Shown: piece by piece, positions 1 to 6,970 of the stretch
Position numbering within the stretch: the stretch's first letter is position 1
Layout: every line of letters begins with the position of its first letter
Source: Planctomycetota bacterium
Lineage (GTDB): Bacteria > Planctomycetota > DG-23 > SLPQ01
Direction: 5' to 3'
NCBI GenBank assembly: GCA_021160625.1
Contig: JAGHCE010000250.1
Location: 1 to 8,200, forward strand
Length of the DNA: 8,200 nt
Notes under the pieces: model-generated
Databases searched by the model: none
What the model was told of the DNA's origin: nothing
Seen by the model: only the letters and a program-made list of their open reading frames with translations
Position numbers and translations under genes: made by a program

Positions 1-1
1 C

Positions 2-925
2 TACGAGGGGACGATTCTGGCGGAGCTCTCACCGGGTGACGCCGTCGGCGAGGCGAGGCTGCCGGCCGACGGCACGGCCATCACGCTTACCGACGCTGGT
101 GCGGCCAATCCTGCGCTTTCGCTGTCGGCGGCCGACCAGAAAGAGTTCTGGCGGGCGCTGCCGAAGATATCCTGGATGCTTGAGGTAAAGCCGCGCGCGG
201 GAGCACAGGTGCTTGCCGAAAGCGTCCCCGGTGCCTTGCCCGTGGTCCTTGAGGAGCGCTTCGGCCGGGGCCGCACGATCCTTATCGCCACCGACGAGCT
301 GTGGCGCTGGCGGCGCAGGGTCGGGGACAGGTACATCTACCGTCTCTGGGCGCAGCTGGTGCGCTACCTCGGTGCAAGGCGCCTCGGCGGCGGCGAGGTG
401 CCCGGGGAACTCGTGATCTCGGCGGACTCCTTCGCCCTGGGGGAGAGCGTGGAGGCGACAGCCTACATAGAGAACGGCCTGGGGATGCCGTTTGACGAGC
501 CGTCAGCCGAAGGGTTCCTTGAAGATGCCGGCGGCCGGCGGCAGGATGTGGCGTTCTCGCGGACGGGCGAGGGGCGCGGGCTGTATCGTGTGCGCTTCCC
601 GGCCGGTGCGCCGGGCAGATACACCCTGTACGCACGCGGGCCGGGGGGGTTCATTTCGGGGGGCTTTACCGTCTCGTACAAGCCCCTTGAGGCGCTTTCG
701 CGCCGGCCGGACGTGACGGCCCTTGATGCCCTGACCCGGGCGACCGGCGGCAGCGTTCTCGCGCCGGACGAGATTGGCCGAATACTCGACATCCTCCCCG
801 CAAAGGGCAAGACGACCACCACGGTGCGCACAGCGCCGGTATGGGCGTCGTACTGGCTCTTGGTGCCGCTGGTGGCGTGTTTCTGCCTCGAGTGGCTGCT
901 CCGCAAGCGCTGGGACCTGATGTAG
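2..925 (+). CDS. C-terminal part of a membrane-anchored amidotransferase-like/vWA-operon protein (5' truncated by the window)
   Basis: The frame is open from the first bases of the window, so the gene starts upstream; 307 residues are visible and it ends with TAG at 923-925. Fragment residues about 60-125 hold a segment ending in DELWRWRRRVGDRYIYRLW (from about residue 98), which resembles the end of the GATase1-like domain in large membrane proteins of planctomycete-type MoxR/BatA operons. Residues about 137-228 look like an Ig-like beta-sandwich (ADSFALGESVEATAYIENG, then GLYRVRFPAGAPGRYTLYARG). A TGG-containing helical stretch follows, then one hydrophobic segment at about 281-300 (WASYWLLVPLVACFCLEWLL) and the basic tail RKRWDLM. 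This predicts a bulky periplasmic part anchored by a C-terminal helix. Family membership is inferred from pattern; catalytic residues, if any, would lie outside the window. Reading frame is secure, precise function is not. Confidence 0.8.
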   Translation, partial: YEGTILAELSPGDAVGEARLPADGTAITLTDAGAANPALSLSAADQKEFWRALPKISWMLEVKPRAGAQVLAESVPGALPVVLEERFGRGRTILIATDELWRWRRRVGDRYIYRLWAQLVRYLGARRLGGGEVPGELVISADSFALGESVEATAYIENGLGMPFDEPSAEGFLEDAGGRRQDVAFSRTGEGRGLYRVRFPAGAPGRYTLYARGPGGFISGGFTVSYKPLEALSRRPDVTALDALTRATGGSVLAPDEIGRILDILPAKGKTTTTVRTAPVWASYWLLVPLVACFCLEWLLRKRWDLM

Positions 926-1082
926 GCGCGTCGTCTGCGAAATTCAACCAACCTTTCGCATAGTGCTTGACCCCGCCGTGGCAATCTGGACAAATAGGTT
1001 GTGGGAGGAAGTCGCGCCTGGGTGATGCCAGGGCGTGCGGATTTCAGTGGCGGCGGCGGCCGCCGGACGCTCTAAGATGGAT

Positions 1083-1087
1083 AGGAG
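1083..1087 (+). promoter_or_regulatory. Ribosome binding site that fixes the start of the glycosidase-like gene
   Basis: AGGAG lies 8 bases before ATG at 1096. The frame stays open upstream to about 967, but the residues that would be added (rich in Arg, Gly and Pro) look like untranslated sequence, and no comparable site precedes the earlier TTG at 967. Confidence 0.65.
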
Positions 1088-1095
1088 TGACTGTG

Positions 1096-3948
1096 ATGGA
1101 AGGCAAAGAGGTCAGGTTCATTTCAAACTTCCGCGACGAGGCCGACGTGTGCGCTTTCAAGGTATCCGGCGCGCGCGCCGAGTGGGCCGCGACCACCGAG
1201 GACGGGGCGCTCATTGAAGGCGTTGCGATGCAGGCCGAGGCCGTCAAGGGCGGATCGCTTCACCTGGTCCTTCTGCCGGGAGATAGCTTCACGACACTGG
1301 AGTACACGGGTGAGGCGGGGATGCCGTCGGACTGGTCGGGCTTTGATACTTTCGTAATGAACTTCGACTGCGGCTTCGGGTTTATGGTGAACGTCTGCCT
1401 GGCGCTCACCGACGGCCGGGGCCGTGAGTATTCCGCCGACAACCTCTCGATACTGCGCAGCCGCAACCGCGTGGAGGTGCCGCTCTCGGAGGCTGTGGCC
1501 GCAGGCGGGGAGGCGCTTGACCTGTCGGACGTAAGGCGCCTCGCGCTCGAGATAAGAAGCGCCGAAAAGTTCGAGCGTGACATCTGGCTTTTCCAGTTTC
1601 ACCTGGCGAGGGCGGCCGCGCCCGTCGTGAAGGCGGCCGAAGACGTGATGCTCTTTGATTTCGGTCCGCTCGGCTCGCGCGTGATGCCGGGGGCGCGCCT
1701 CGTCACGGAAAAGACCGCGTACGAAAAGTGGCGCGGCTACGGGTGGACGGAGGGCGCCGAAGCCGTCACGACCGCCAACTTCAGGAAGCTCGATTCGCTG
1801 ATCGGTGACTGGGCCTGGGCGGACCTCGACGGCGGCGAGGCTCGTCTGCGCGTGGACATACCCGACGGAAAGTACAAGGGCCGCTTCTACGGCGGCAACT
1901 ACAACTCAAAGGTCGTTGCCGTGCGGTCGTTCGAGCTCTCGGCAAACGGCGCGAGGGTCGCCGGAAAGGCCGTGGACCCCGAAACGTACTACACCACCGA
2001 GGGCCACTTTGCGGGTATGAACGAATGGTACATGCTTGGCGAGGACCCCTACGAGAAGCACATAACGCCATTTTACCAAAAATACGACTTCGATTTCGAG
2101 GTGACCGGCGGCGCGGTGGAGTTCGCCTGGAGCGGTACGCTTGCGGCGTTTGGGCTGCTGGTTGCCCCGGACGCCGGGGAGCGCTTCGAGGAGGCCTGCC
2201 GTGCGGTCGAGGATGCCAGGCAGAGGGAGTTTGCCGAGTCGATCCGGCAGCCGCAGGCCGCCGGGGAGATTGCAGTCTCCCGGGAAGAGACCGAGCGCGG
2301 CTTCGTTGTTTGGAGCAGGCCGTTTGCAAGGGAGCTGGGGGTTTTCGACGTGCCGACCGACGACGAGCGCAACCCGGAAGTCCTCCGGCTGAAGGCGGCG
2401 CGCGGCGAGCGGGAGATCTCAGCGTTTACGGTGACGCCGCTTCGGGATGTGGGCGATATCGAGATTGCGGTTTCGGACCTGGCCGCGGCGGGAGGCGCGC
2501 GGATTGACGCGGGGTCCGTCGAGGTCAGGGCACTCAAATATATGTGGGCCGGTTCTCCCGCCACGGTGGTCCCCTGGTACCTTTATCCCACCGGCCGGGC
2601 TCCGGGGCAGGGGCGCGTCAACCGGACGTTTTACCTTACACTGACGGTTCCGATGGACGCCGCCGAGGGAACGTACGAAGGCACGGTGACCATCCAGACG
2701 GAAAAGGGCGGCTCGGTTGAGGTGCCTCTGCAGGTCACAACGAGGCCCTTCAAACTCGTCGCGGATCACCCGGTTTCCTACTCCTGGTGGCGCGCGAGCC
2801 CCTACAGCCTCAACTACTGCCTGAGGTATTTCCTGCCGGAAAAGGCGGACTACTTCCGCGCGCTGATGGAGGCGGAGGTATTGAACCTTGTGGCTCACGG
2901 CTGCAACGCGTACTACTTCACGCCGCCGATTTTGACAGGCGTAGACGGCGAGCACGTCAATCTCGATTTCTCGATAATCGACGAGGAGGCAGCCCTTTGC
3001 CTCAAGCACGGCCTGTGCGGCGAGAACCATCCGGGGATGATTTTCGTTCTGCCGGACGTGGCGCGGCACCTGATGCACGAGACGCGCACCGGCGACCACC
3101 TTGAGCCGGAGGACATCTCCCGGCTGGATGAAGATGACAAGGTCGAGGAGTTCAGCGACCTCTTCAACGCACGCTTTCTGGACGTGGTCAGGCAGCTGCA
3201 GGACTATTTCGAGAGGAAGGGTTTAAACGTCCTGATATATGCCTCGGACGAGCCGCGCGAGCGAAACACGAATCGCTGGAACCGCAGCCTCGAAGACAGC
3301 ATCACCTATTGCGATCTCATTCACAAGAACGTCCCCGGCACGCGCATCTATGTCGACCCGATGCGCGACGAGAACGCCGGCGTCGACTACCTCCCGCTTC
3401 TGGACCACGTCGATGTCATCGGCACGCACCCGTGGGACCAGTCGGCGCGGATAGTGGAGCACTGCCGAGGCGAGGGGCGCCCGCAGCTGTGGTACTTCAA
3501 CGCGATTGTGTGGGACCGGTACGACTTCGGCTACCAGGTGGCGGCGGCCGGCGCCACGGGTTTCTGGCAGTGGCATTTCCAGTGGGACTTGGTGCCGTTC
3601 CTGCCGTTTCACCCCGGTTTCAAATGGGGAGCGACGGTGCCGGGGCCCGACGGGCCGCTGGACAGGCTACGCCACGAGATTGCCGCCGACGGGATAGACG
3701 ACTACCGCTACGTCGCCACCCTCCAGGCGCGCATAAGGCAGGCCGGGGAGGCCGGCGGGGCCGCTACCGCCGTCGCGGCCGCCGAAAAGGTACTGGGGAC
3801 TCTCCTCGAAGAGGCCGAAGCCTATCCAGTCCGCGAGCAGTACGCGACACGCCCCAGGCCCCCGAGGGACGAGATTGCCGGCAAGACGCTCGACGAGTGG
3901 CGCGACATACTGGCCGAGCATATCATCGCCATAGACGCTGGTGCGTGA
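1096..3948 (+). CDS. Large multidomain glycoside-hydrolase-like protein, DUF4091 / GH123-type
   Basis: This 950-residue protein reads as four parts. Residues 1-180 are a beta-rich module resembling a carbohydrate-binding domain. Residues about 185-375 begin FDFGPLGSRVMPGARLVTEK and contain WRGYGW, a pattern of galactose-binding-like modules attached to polysaccharide-active enzymes. Residues about 400-555 match the beta-sandwich that precedes GH123/DUF4091 catalytic domains (AARGEREISAFTVTPL, then LTVPMDAAEGTYEGTVTI). From about 556 comes a probable TIM barrel with YASDEPRERN, where D718-E719 corresponds to the adjacent Asp-Glu pair of GH123 beta-N-acetylgalactosaminidases. The DUF4091 signature follows at about 798-880 (GATGFWQWHFQW; DGIDDYRYVATL), then a helical tail. 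In GH123 the Glu is the acid/base and the Asp assists the substrate N-acetyl group; by analogy this may cleave an N-acetylhexosaminide, but the substrate is unproven. No signal peptide is visible at the chosen start. The next gene follows after 100 bases on the same strand. Confidence 0.85.
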   Translation: MEGKEVRFISNFRDEADVCAFKVSGARAEWAATTEDGALIEGVAMQAEAVKGGSLHLVLLPGDSFTTLEYTGEAGMPSDWSGFDTFVMNFDCGFGFMVNVCLALTDGRGREYSADNLSILRSRNRVEVPLSEAVAAGGEALDLSDVRRLALEIRSAEKFERDIWLFQFHLARAAAPVVKAAEDVMLFDFGPLGSRVMPGARLVTEKTAYEKWRGYGWTEGAEAVTTANFRKLDSLIGDWAWADLDGGEARLRVDIPDGKYKGRFYGGNYNSKVVAVRSFELSANGARVAGKAVDPETYYTTEGHFAGMNEWYMLGEDPYEKHITPFYQKYDFDFEVTGGAVEFAWSGTLAAFGLLVAPDAGERFEEACRAVEDARQREFAESIRQPQAAGEIAVSREETERGFVVWSRPFARELGVFDVPTDDERNPEVLRLKAARGEREISAFTVTPLRDVGDIEIAVSDLAAAGGARIDAGSVEVRALKYMWAGSPATVVPWYLYPTGRAPGQGRVNRTFYLTLTVPMDAAEGTYEGTVTIQTEKGGSVEVPLQVTTRPFKLVADHPVSYSWWRASPYSLNYCLRYFLPEKADYFRALMEAEVLNLVAHGCNAYYFTPPILTGVDGEHVNLDFSIIDEEAALCLKHGLCGENHPGMIFVLPDVARHLMHETRTGDHLEPEDISRLDEDDKVEEFSDLFNARFLDVVRQLQDYFERKGLNVLIYASDEPRERNTNRWNRSLEDSITYCDLIHKNVPGTRIYVDPMRDENAGVDYLPLLDHVDVIGTHPWDQSARIVEHCRGEGRPQLWYFNAIVWDRYDFGYQVAAAGATGFWQWHFQWDLVPFLPFHPGFKWGATVPGPDGPLDRLRHEIAADGIDDYRYVATLQARIRQAGEAGGAATAVAAAEKVLGTLLEEAEAYPVREQYATRPRPPRDEIAGKTLDEWRDILAEHIIAIDAGA

Positions 3949-4009
3949 GAGGGGCACAGTTGAAGAAAGCGTTCCCCCCGCGCGTCGGTAGTATGCGAGG
4001 CGGAAAATT

Positions 4010-4039
4010 GGGACTTGTGGATGCGGGACTTGCGGATGG
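4010..4039 (+). repeat. 15-bp tandem direct repeat in front of the LolA-like gene
   Basis: Unit 1 (4010-4024) is GGGACTTGTGGATGC and unit 2 (4025-4039) is GGGACTTGCGGATGG, with 13 of 15 bases identical. The second unit runs into the Shine-Dalgarno sequence of the next gene. It could be a local duplication, a paired regulator site, or without function. Confidence 0.7.
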
Positions 4040-4042
4040 AGG
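4038..4042 (+). promoter_or_regulatory. Ribosome binding site supporting a GTG start
   Basis: GGAGG ends 6 bases before GTG at 4049. It decides the start because the gene has no ATG at its N-terminus, and the GTG opens directly into a signal peptide. Confidence 0.7.
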
Positions 4043-4048
4043 TGCGGC

Positions 4049-4846
4049 GTGAGAAGGAACCTTTTGCTTTGCGCGCTTGTGGGGCTCTTTTTCGCCTGTG
4101 CGGCGACGGGGGCATCCAGGGGAACCGCCCCCACCGAAGAGGAGCACCCCTCTGTCGCGCCCGCCGCCGAGGTATATGCACCCGCCGCGCCCGCCGAAGT
4201 AGAGACTGCCGCCGACAAGGCGCCGCAGCAGGCTGCGCTTAACAAGTTCATCGAGCGGCTGGACAGGAAGGCCGCGGCTATCCGCACGCTCCAGGCGGAC
4301 CTTACCATCACCAACTACTACACGTTCTCGGGTCGCAAATCGGTTCGCTCCGGCGGGATATATATCCGTAAGCCGAGCGACATCTTTCTCGACCTCAAGA
4401 AGGACTACCCGCGCAAGGTCTGGCTGACTGGCAGCGAGATTGTCGACTACAATCCCGACCTCGGCACCGCCGTCAAGGTGGAGCTTGCCAAGGACGGCAA
4501 GAAGCCGGAGATTATCGGTCTTTCGACGGGATTTGCCGAGCTTGGTGACCGGTTCATCCTTACCCTGGATGAGCCCTCCGGGGAGAAGCCCGCCTGCCGC
4601 ATCCTCACGCTGGTGCCGAAGCCGGACGTCAAGGCGGATTTCACATCCGCCCAGCTCTACATCGACGCCGAGACTCTCCTGCCTGTAAAGATTGTCCAGA
4701 AAGACTCCGAGCTTGACCTGGTCAAGACCTGGGGCCTGTCGAACATAAAGGAAAACCCGCGGCTCCCGGCCCGGCTTTTCAAACCACGCCTCGCCAGGGG
4801 CACGGATGTGACCGTGAAGAAGCTGGGCAAGTGGGACGGTCCGTAG
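4049..4846 (+). CDS. Secreted LolA-like (outer-membrane lipoprotein-sorting family) protein
   Basis: A 265-residue protein starting at GTG. Residues 1-22 are a signal peptide (MRRN, then LLLCALVGLFFACAATGA). The stretch LFFAC puts Cys17 in a lipobox-like place, but Phe at -3 is atypical, so either lipidation or ordinary cleavage is possible. An Ala/Pro/Glu-rich linker covers about 24-62. The rest resembles the LolA half-barrel: FIERLDRKAAAIRTLQADLTI (about 67-87), RSGGIYIRKPSDIFLDL, TGSEIVDYNP, TLVPK, then AQLYIDAETLLPVKIVQ (201-217) and ITLTDL-like C-terminal strands. LolA proteins bind acyl chains of lipoproteins in the periplasm and pass them to the outer membrane; many LolA-like paralogues have unknown ligands, and the linker argues against a housekeeping LolA. 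The gene could be co-transcribed with the glycosidase gene 100 bases upstream. No clear terminator lies in the 13 bases before the convergent neighbour. Confidence 0.8.
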   Translation: MRRNLLLCALVGLFFACAATGASRGTAPTEEEHPSVAPAAEVYAPAAPAEVETAADKAPQQAALNKFIERLDRKAAAIRTLQADLTITNYYTFSGRKSVRSGGIYIRKPSDIFLDLKKDYPRKVWLTGSEIVDYNPDLGTAVKVELAKDGKKPEIIGLSTGFAELGDRFILTLDEPSGEKPACRILTLVPKPDVKADFTSAQLYIDAETLLPVKIVQKDSELDLVKTWGLSNIKENPRLPARLFKPRLARGTDVTVKKLGKWDGP

Positions 4847-4859
4847 AAACGGGGTGCGG

Positions 4860-5432
4860 CTACGCGAGCGCCTCGCCGCGGGCAAGCTTCTCGCCCGCCT
4901 CCCGGATCGTGGCCAGGAGGTCCTTTCTCTGCCTTGCGGGGTTCTTGCCGGTGGAGTCTACGCCGAGGGTATAGGCCGTCTCGATGCGGAAGTAGTATTC
5001 AAACCGTCCCTTCCACCAGTCGAGCAGGTCCTTGCCGTACGACATACCCGGACCGGCTTCCCAGTCGAGGAAATATGCGCCTTTCTTGCCCTCGGGCATC
5101 CACCTCTCCTGATTGAGCCCTATGAAGCAATACAGCCGGTCGAGGAAGGTTTTGGCCTGGGCGGTTACCTGGTCGAAATACACGGGGCTTGCCTGTGCGA
5201 TGATGTCCGCATCGGCCACCTTCTCGTAAAGCGGCTGCATATCGTCATCGAGGATGCACTTGCGGGTCTCCTTGCAGGCGTTGCAGGCCCGGCAGCCACC
5301 CACGTCGAGCTTCGGGAAGTCCACAAGATCAGTTTCGGCCCCCGCCGCAGCCGCCCCTTGCAAAAACGCCTCCAGAAGCGCCGCCGAATTCCCGTGCCTG
5401 TGGGGACTAAGAAGCACTCCTAAAACCTTCAT
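4860..5432 (-). CDS. Flavodoxin-fold iron-sulfur flavoprotein (NADPH-dependent FMN reductase / Isf-like)
   Basis: A 190-residue protein with ATG at 5432-5430 and a strong Shine-Dalgarno (AAGGAGG at 5444-5438) 5 bases upstream. The N-terminus MKVLGVLLSPHRHGNS is the beta-strand plus phosphate-binding loop that holds the FMN phosphate (SPHRHGNS, residues 9-16). Cys47, Cys50, Cys53 and Cys59 form CX2CX2CX5C, followed by DDDM; this fits the compact CX2CX2CX4-7C motif that binds a 4Fe-4S cluster in archaeal-type iron-sulfur flavoproteins. ASPVYFDQVTAQAKTFLDRL (81-100) is the second conserved flavin-site segment of the family. These cytoplasmic proteins shuttle electrons or reduce quinones, oxygen species or other acceptors; partners are unknown here. 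A single-gene transcript is likely: its own promoter is upstream and the neighbour downstream is convergent. An alternative is a YwqN-type oxidoreductase without a cluster. Confidence 0.88.
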   Translation of the reverse strand: MKVLGVLLSPHRHGNSAALLEAFLQGAAAAGAETDLVDFPKLDVGGCRACNACKETRKCILDDDMQPLYEKVADADIIAQASPVYFDQVTAQAKTFLDRLYCFIGLNQERWMPEGKKGAYFLDWEAGPGMSYGKDLLDWWKGRFEYYFRIETAYTLGVDSTGKNPARQRKDLLATIREAGEKLARGEALA

Positions 5433-5461
5433 ACTCGCCTCCTTCCCGCGAACTCGCGCCC

Positions 5462-5480
5462 ATTGGCCCGCAAGCCCAAT
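5462..5480. repeat. Short inverted repeat over the -10/start region of the flavoprotein promoter
   Basis: ATTGG (5462-5466) and CCAAT (5476-5480) are perfect inverted arms separated by 9 bases. They overlap the -10 box and the expected transcription start of the minus-strand promoter, a normal position for a repressor operator. Five-base arms can arise by chance, so this is tentative. Confidence 0.3.
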
Positions 5481-5506
5481 CTACACTTCGCCCCGCCCCC
5501 GGTCAA
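5478..5506 (-). promoter_or_regulatory. Sigma70-like promoter of the flavoprotein gene
   Basis: On the minus strand TTGACC (5506-5501) is followed, after a 17-base spacer, by TAGATT (5483-5478). This is 5 of 6 and 4 of 6 matches to the -35 and -10 consensus with ideal spacing. The expected start near 5471 gives a leader of about 40 bases containing the Shine-Dalgarno sequence. Confidence 0.55.
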
Positions 5507-5565
5507 TACTGTAAACGCCCTATCGACAGCGACGCGGCCGATAGCCCTACGCACTGCCCCGGCTT

Positions 5566-5612
5566 CCGGCGGCCTTTGAGGCTTGCCGAAGGCGGTTTCT
5601 GCCGGATAATGT
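5566..5612 (+). repeat. 47-bp dispersed repeat, copy 1
   Basis: Bases 5566-5612 are identical, base for base, to 7001-7047 in the same orientation. The unit starts CCGGCGGCCTTTGAGG and ends TGCCGGATAATGT. It holds nested inverted arms: CCGGC (5566-5570) with GCCGG (5601-5605), and GCCTT (5572-5576) with AAGGC (5589-5593). It lies 83 bases upstream of the gene at 5696. The base before the unit differs between copies, and only scattered identity continues after it, so the unit has a sharp left edge. Confidence 0.92.
5583..5610 (+). promoter_or_regulatory. Promoter-like boxes inside repeat copy 1
   Basis: TTGCCG (5583-5588), a 16-base spacer and GATAAT (5605-5610) match the sigma70 consensus at 4 of 6 and 5 of 6 positions. 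Transcription would start near 5617 and run into the gene at 5696 with a leader of about 80 bases. The same boxes occur in copy 2. Confidence 0.4.
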
Positions 5613-5695
5613 TGCTTGAGTCGGTCGCGCTCATCGGGCCTTGCGGCTTGCCGGGCGGCCGCGAAGGTCCAGAGGCATAAGATGGGGGGCTTGAG

Positions 5696-6928
5696 ATGAT
5701 TTGGTTTCTGGGGATGGAAATGCGGTTGAGGTGTCTGGGCATTGGTGTAGGTGCACTGTTGTTGGCGGTTGGTGCGCTGTCGGGGGTGGCTTCTGGCGGG
5801 GAGAATCACGAGAGCGATGCGACACTGATGAAAGTGGTCGCCGAGCGTCGGCAGGCGTCATTGGACAGTTTGCGCAGCTGGAAGGGAGTTCGTAAACGCA
5901 CCGTCACGGAATTGGCGCCGGACGGGAAGGAGCACCTTTCACAAGAGTCCAGTACGGATTTTGCATTCGATGTCGACCTGAAAGCCATTCGGTGGAAAGT
6001 GGAATCGACATTCTACGGCAGTGGAGCAAGTGGAGCCGACATGAGGTCGATCGACGGAGCCCTCAGGATGGACGGCAGGGACTGCTCGTTGTCGTGCGAA
6101 CCCGAGAGACGTCAGAGAGTATGCAACATAAGAAGGGATGACGGCAGCAGACGCGACCCCCGGAGAACCGGTTTTGAGATAATCGACCAGTTCGATCGAA
6201 ACAGGGACGATCTTTTCAAGGTATATGAAGCATACGAACGTTATCTTCAAAACGAGAACACCAGCGCGTTCTTGAGGCGTGAAGGAAACCTCATAATTCG
6301 GGGTATGAAGGGCGGCCCAGAAGGCTTTCTGAACCAGTGGACCTACGACCTGGACAAGGGTGGCAATCTGGTGGAGTATGTCGGCAGGTATTCGCAGCAG
6401 TCGGCCCAGGAAGTATGGAAAACGGATTACCTCCTGCAAGGCGGAGCGTGGGTCCCAACGAAGATCTCCTGGAAAACGTTCAAAGACGGCAAGGTCATAC
6501 GCGAAGACGAAGCCGTTTTTACAAACGAGGTGGTAAACGAACCTTTGGAGCGAAGCGTTTTCTCACTGGAAAGCATAGGACTGCGGCCGGGAGACGGGGT
6601 TTCCGATCAGAGAACGAATCTTGAATACATATACGACGGCTCAGTTACGGACGATAAATTCATGAGCAGCCTCAAGCCGGCCAGGGGCATCGACGCCGCG
6701 CTGGATTTGCCGGAAGAAGAGACCTTGCAGCCCGATACGGAGACCCAAGCCCCTTCTGCGGGTGAGCAGCCGGTAACCGGCAGCGACCGCAACGTATCGA
6801 ATGAGGAACGCCCCGGAGAACGGCAAGGCGGTTTTCTCAGATACCTCCTGGCAATTGTGCTTGTTGTCGTAGTACTGGCGGTCATCGTTCTTATACACAA
6901 GCGCGGCAACAACCGGTCACACGGGTAG
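5696..6928 (+). CDS. Secreted protein with C-terminal membrane anchor, possibly LolA-like; function unknown
   Basis: A 410-residue protein from ATG 5696, preceded by a G-run (5684-5689) 6 bases away; an in-frame TAA at 5678-5680 limits upstream extension. ATG 5720 is an equally reasonable start and gives a more typical signal peptide (MRLRCLGIGVGALLLAVGAL). After cleavage near residue 34, a polar domain of about 300 residues follows. WKGVRKRTVTEL (62-73), the late stretch GGAWVPTKISWKTFKDGKVI (249-268) and the close FSLESIGLRPGDGVSD (289-304) recall the strand-rich half-barrel of LolA-like secreted proteins, but this is a weak match. Cys130, Cys134 and Cys143 are clustered. Residues about 335-377 are an acidic, Pro/Gln/Thr-rich linker. 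Residues about 380-400 are a strong transmembrane helix, followed by a basic tail (HKRGNNRSHG). This predicts a type I topology with the main domain outside the cytoplasm. Sampled lines are 40-58% GC, below the neighbouring genes, and the gene lies between two 47-bp direct repeats. Confidence 0.8.
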   Translation: MIWFLGMEMRLRCLGIGVGALLLAVGALSGVASGGENHESDATLMKVVAERRQASLDSLRSWKGVRKRTVTELAPDGKEHLSQESSTDFAFDVDLKAIRWKVESTFYGSGASGADMRSIDGALRMDGRDCSLSCEPERRQRVCNIRRDDGSRRDPRRTGFEIIDQFDRNRDDLFKVYEAYERYLQNENTSAFLRREGNLIIRGMKGGPEGFLNQWTYDLDKGGNLVEYVGRYSQQSAQEVWKTDYLLQGGAWVPTKISWKTFKDGKVIREDEAVFTNEVVNEPLERSVFSLESIGLRPGDGVSDQRTNLEYIYDGSVTDDKFMSSLKPARGIDAALDLPEEETLQPDTETQAPSAGEQPVTGSDRNVSNEERPGERQGGFLRYLLAIVLVVVVLAVIVLIHKRGNNRSHG

Positions 6929-6970
6929 GTCCCAACGCTGTTGTCCGCGGGGAAAAGTCATCTCCTGCAA

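Noticed and set aside
967..995. Promoter TTGACC-N17-ACAAAT before the glycosidase gene
   Set aside because: The -35 is good but the -10 matches only 3 of 6 positions; too weak to list as a feature.
1054..1065. 12-base perfect GC palindrome CGGCGGCCGCCG
   Set aside because: It lies in a CGG/CCG-rich run where such palindromes are expected by chance in GC-rich DNA, and has no loop.
1073..1080. Shared TAAGATGG shortly before two genes (1073-1080 and 5678-5685)
   Set aside because: An 8-base match in 8 kb is expected by chance and its flanks do not align.
967..1095. Start of the glycosidase gene at TTG 967, adding 43 residues
   Set aside because: The extra residues are Arg/Gly/Pro-rich, no good ribosome-binding site precedes 967, and AGGAG is ideally placed for ATG 1096.
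3923..4885. Long antisense open frame of 320 codons opposite the LolA-like gene
   Set aside because: It mirrors the codon pattern of the plus-strand gene, which has a signal peptide, ribosome-binding site and family features; the antisense translation is Arg/Gly-rich without domains.
4878..4898. GCGGGC/GCCCGC stem-loop as terminator of the LolA-like gene
   Set aside because: It is inside the flavoprotein coding region, has a 9-base loop and no following T-run; plausible but unsupported.
5566..5612. Integron attC site
   Set aside because: Neither copy shows the GTTRRRY / RYYYAAC core sites, no integrase is visible, and the gene does not have the usual cassette spacing.
6902..6949. Stem between GCGGCAAC and GTTGTCCGC as terminator of the anchored protein gene
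   Set aside because: The loop is about 29 bases, the stem is bulged, and there is no T-tract.
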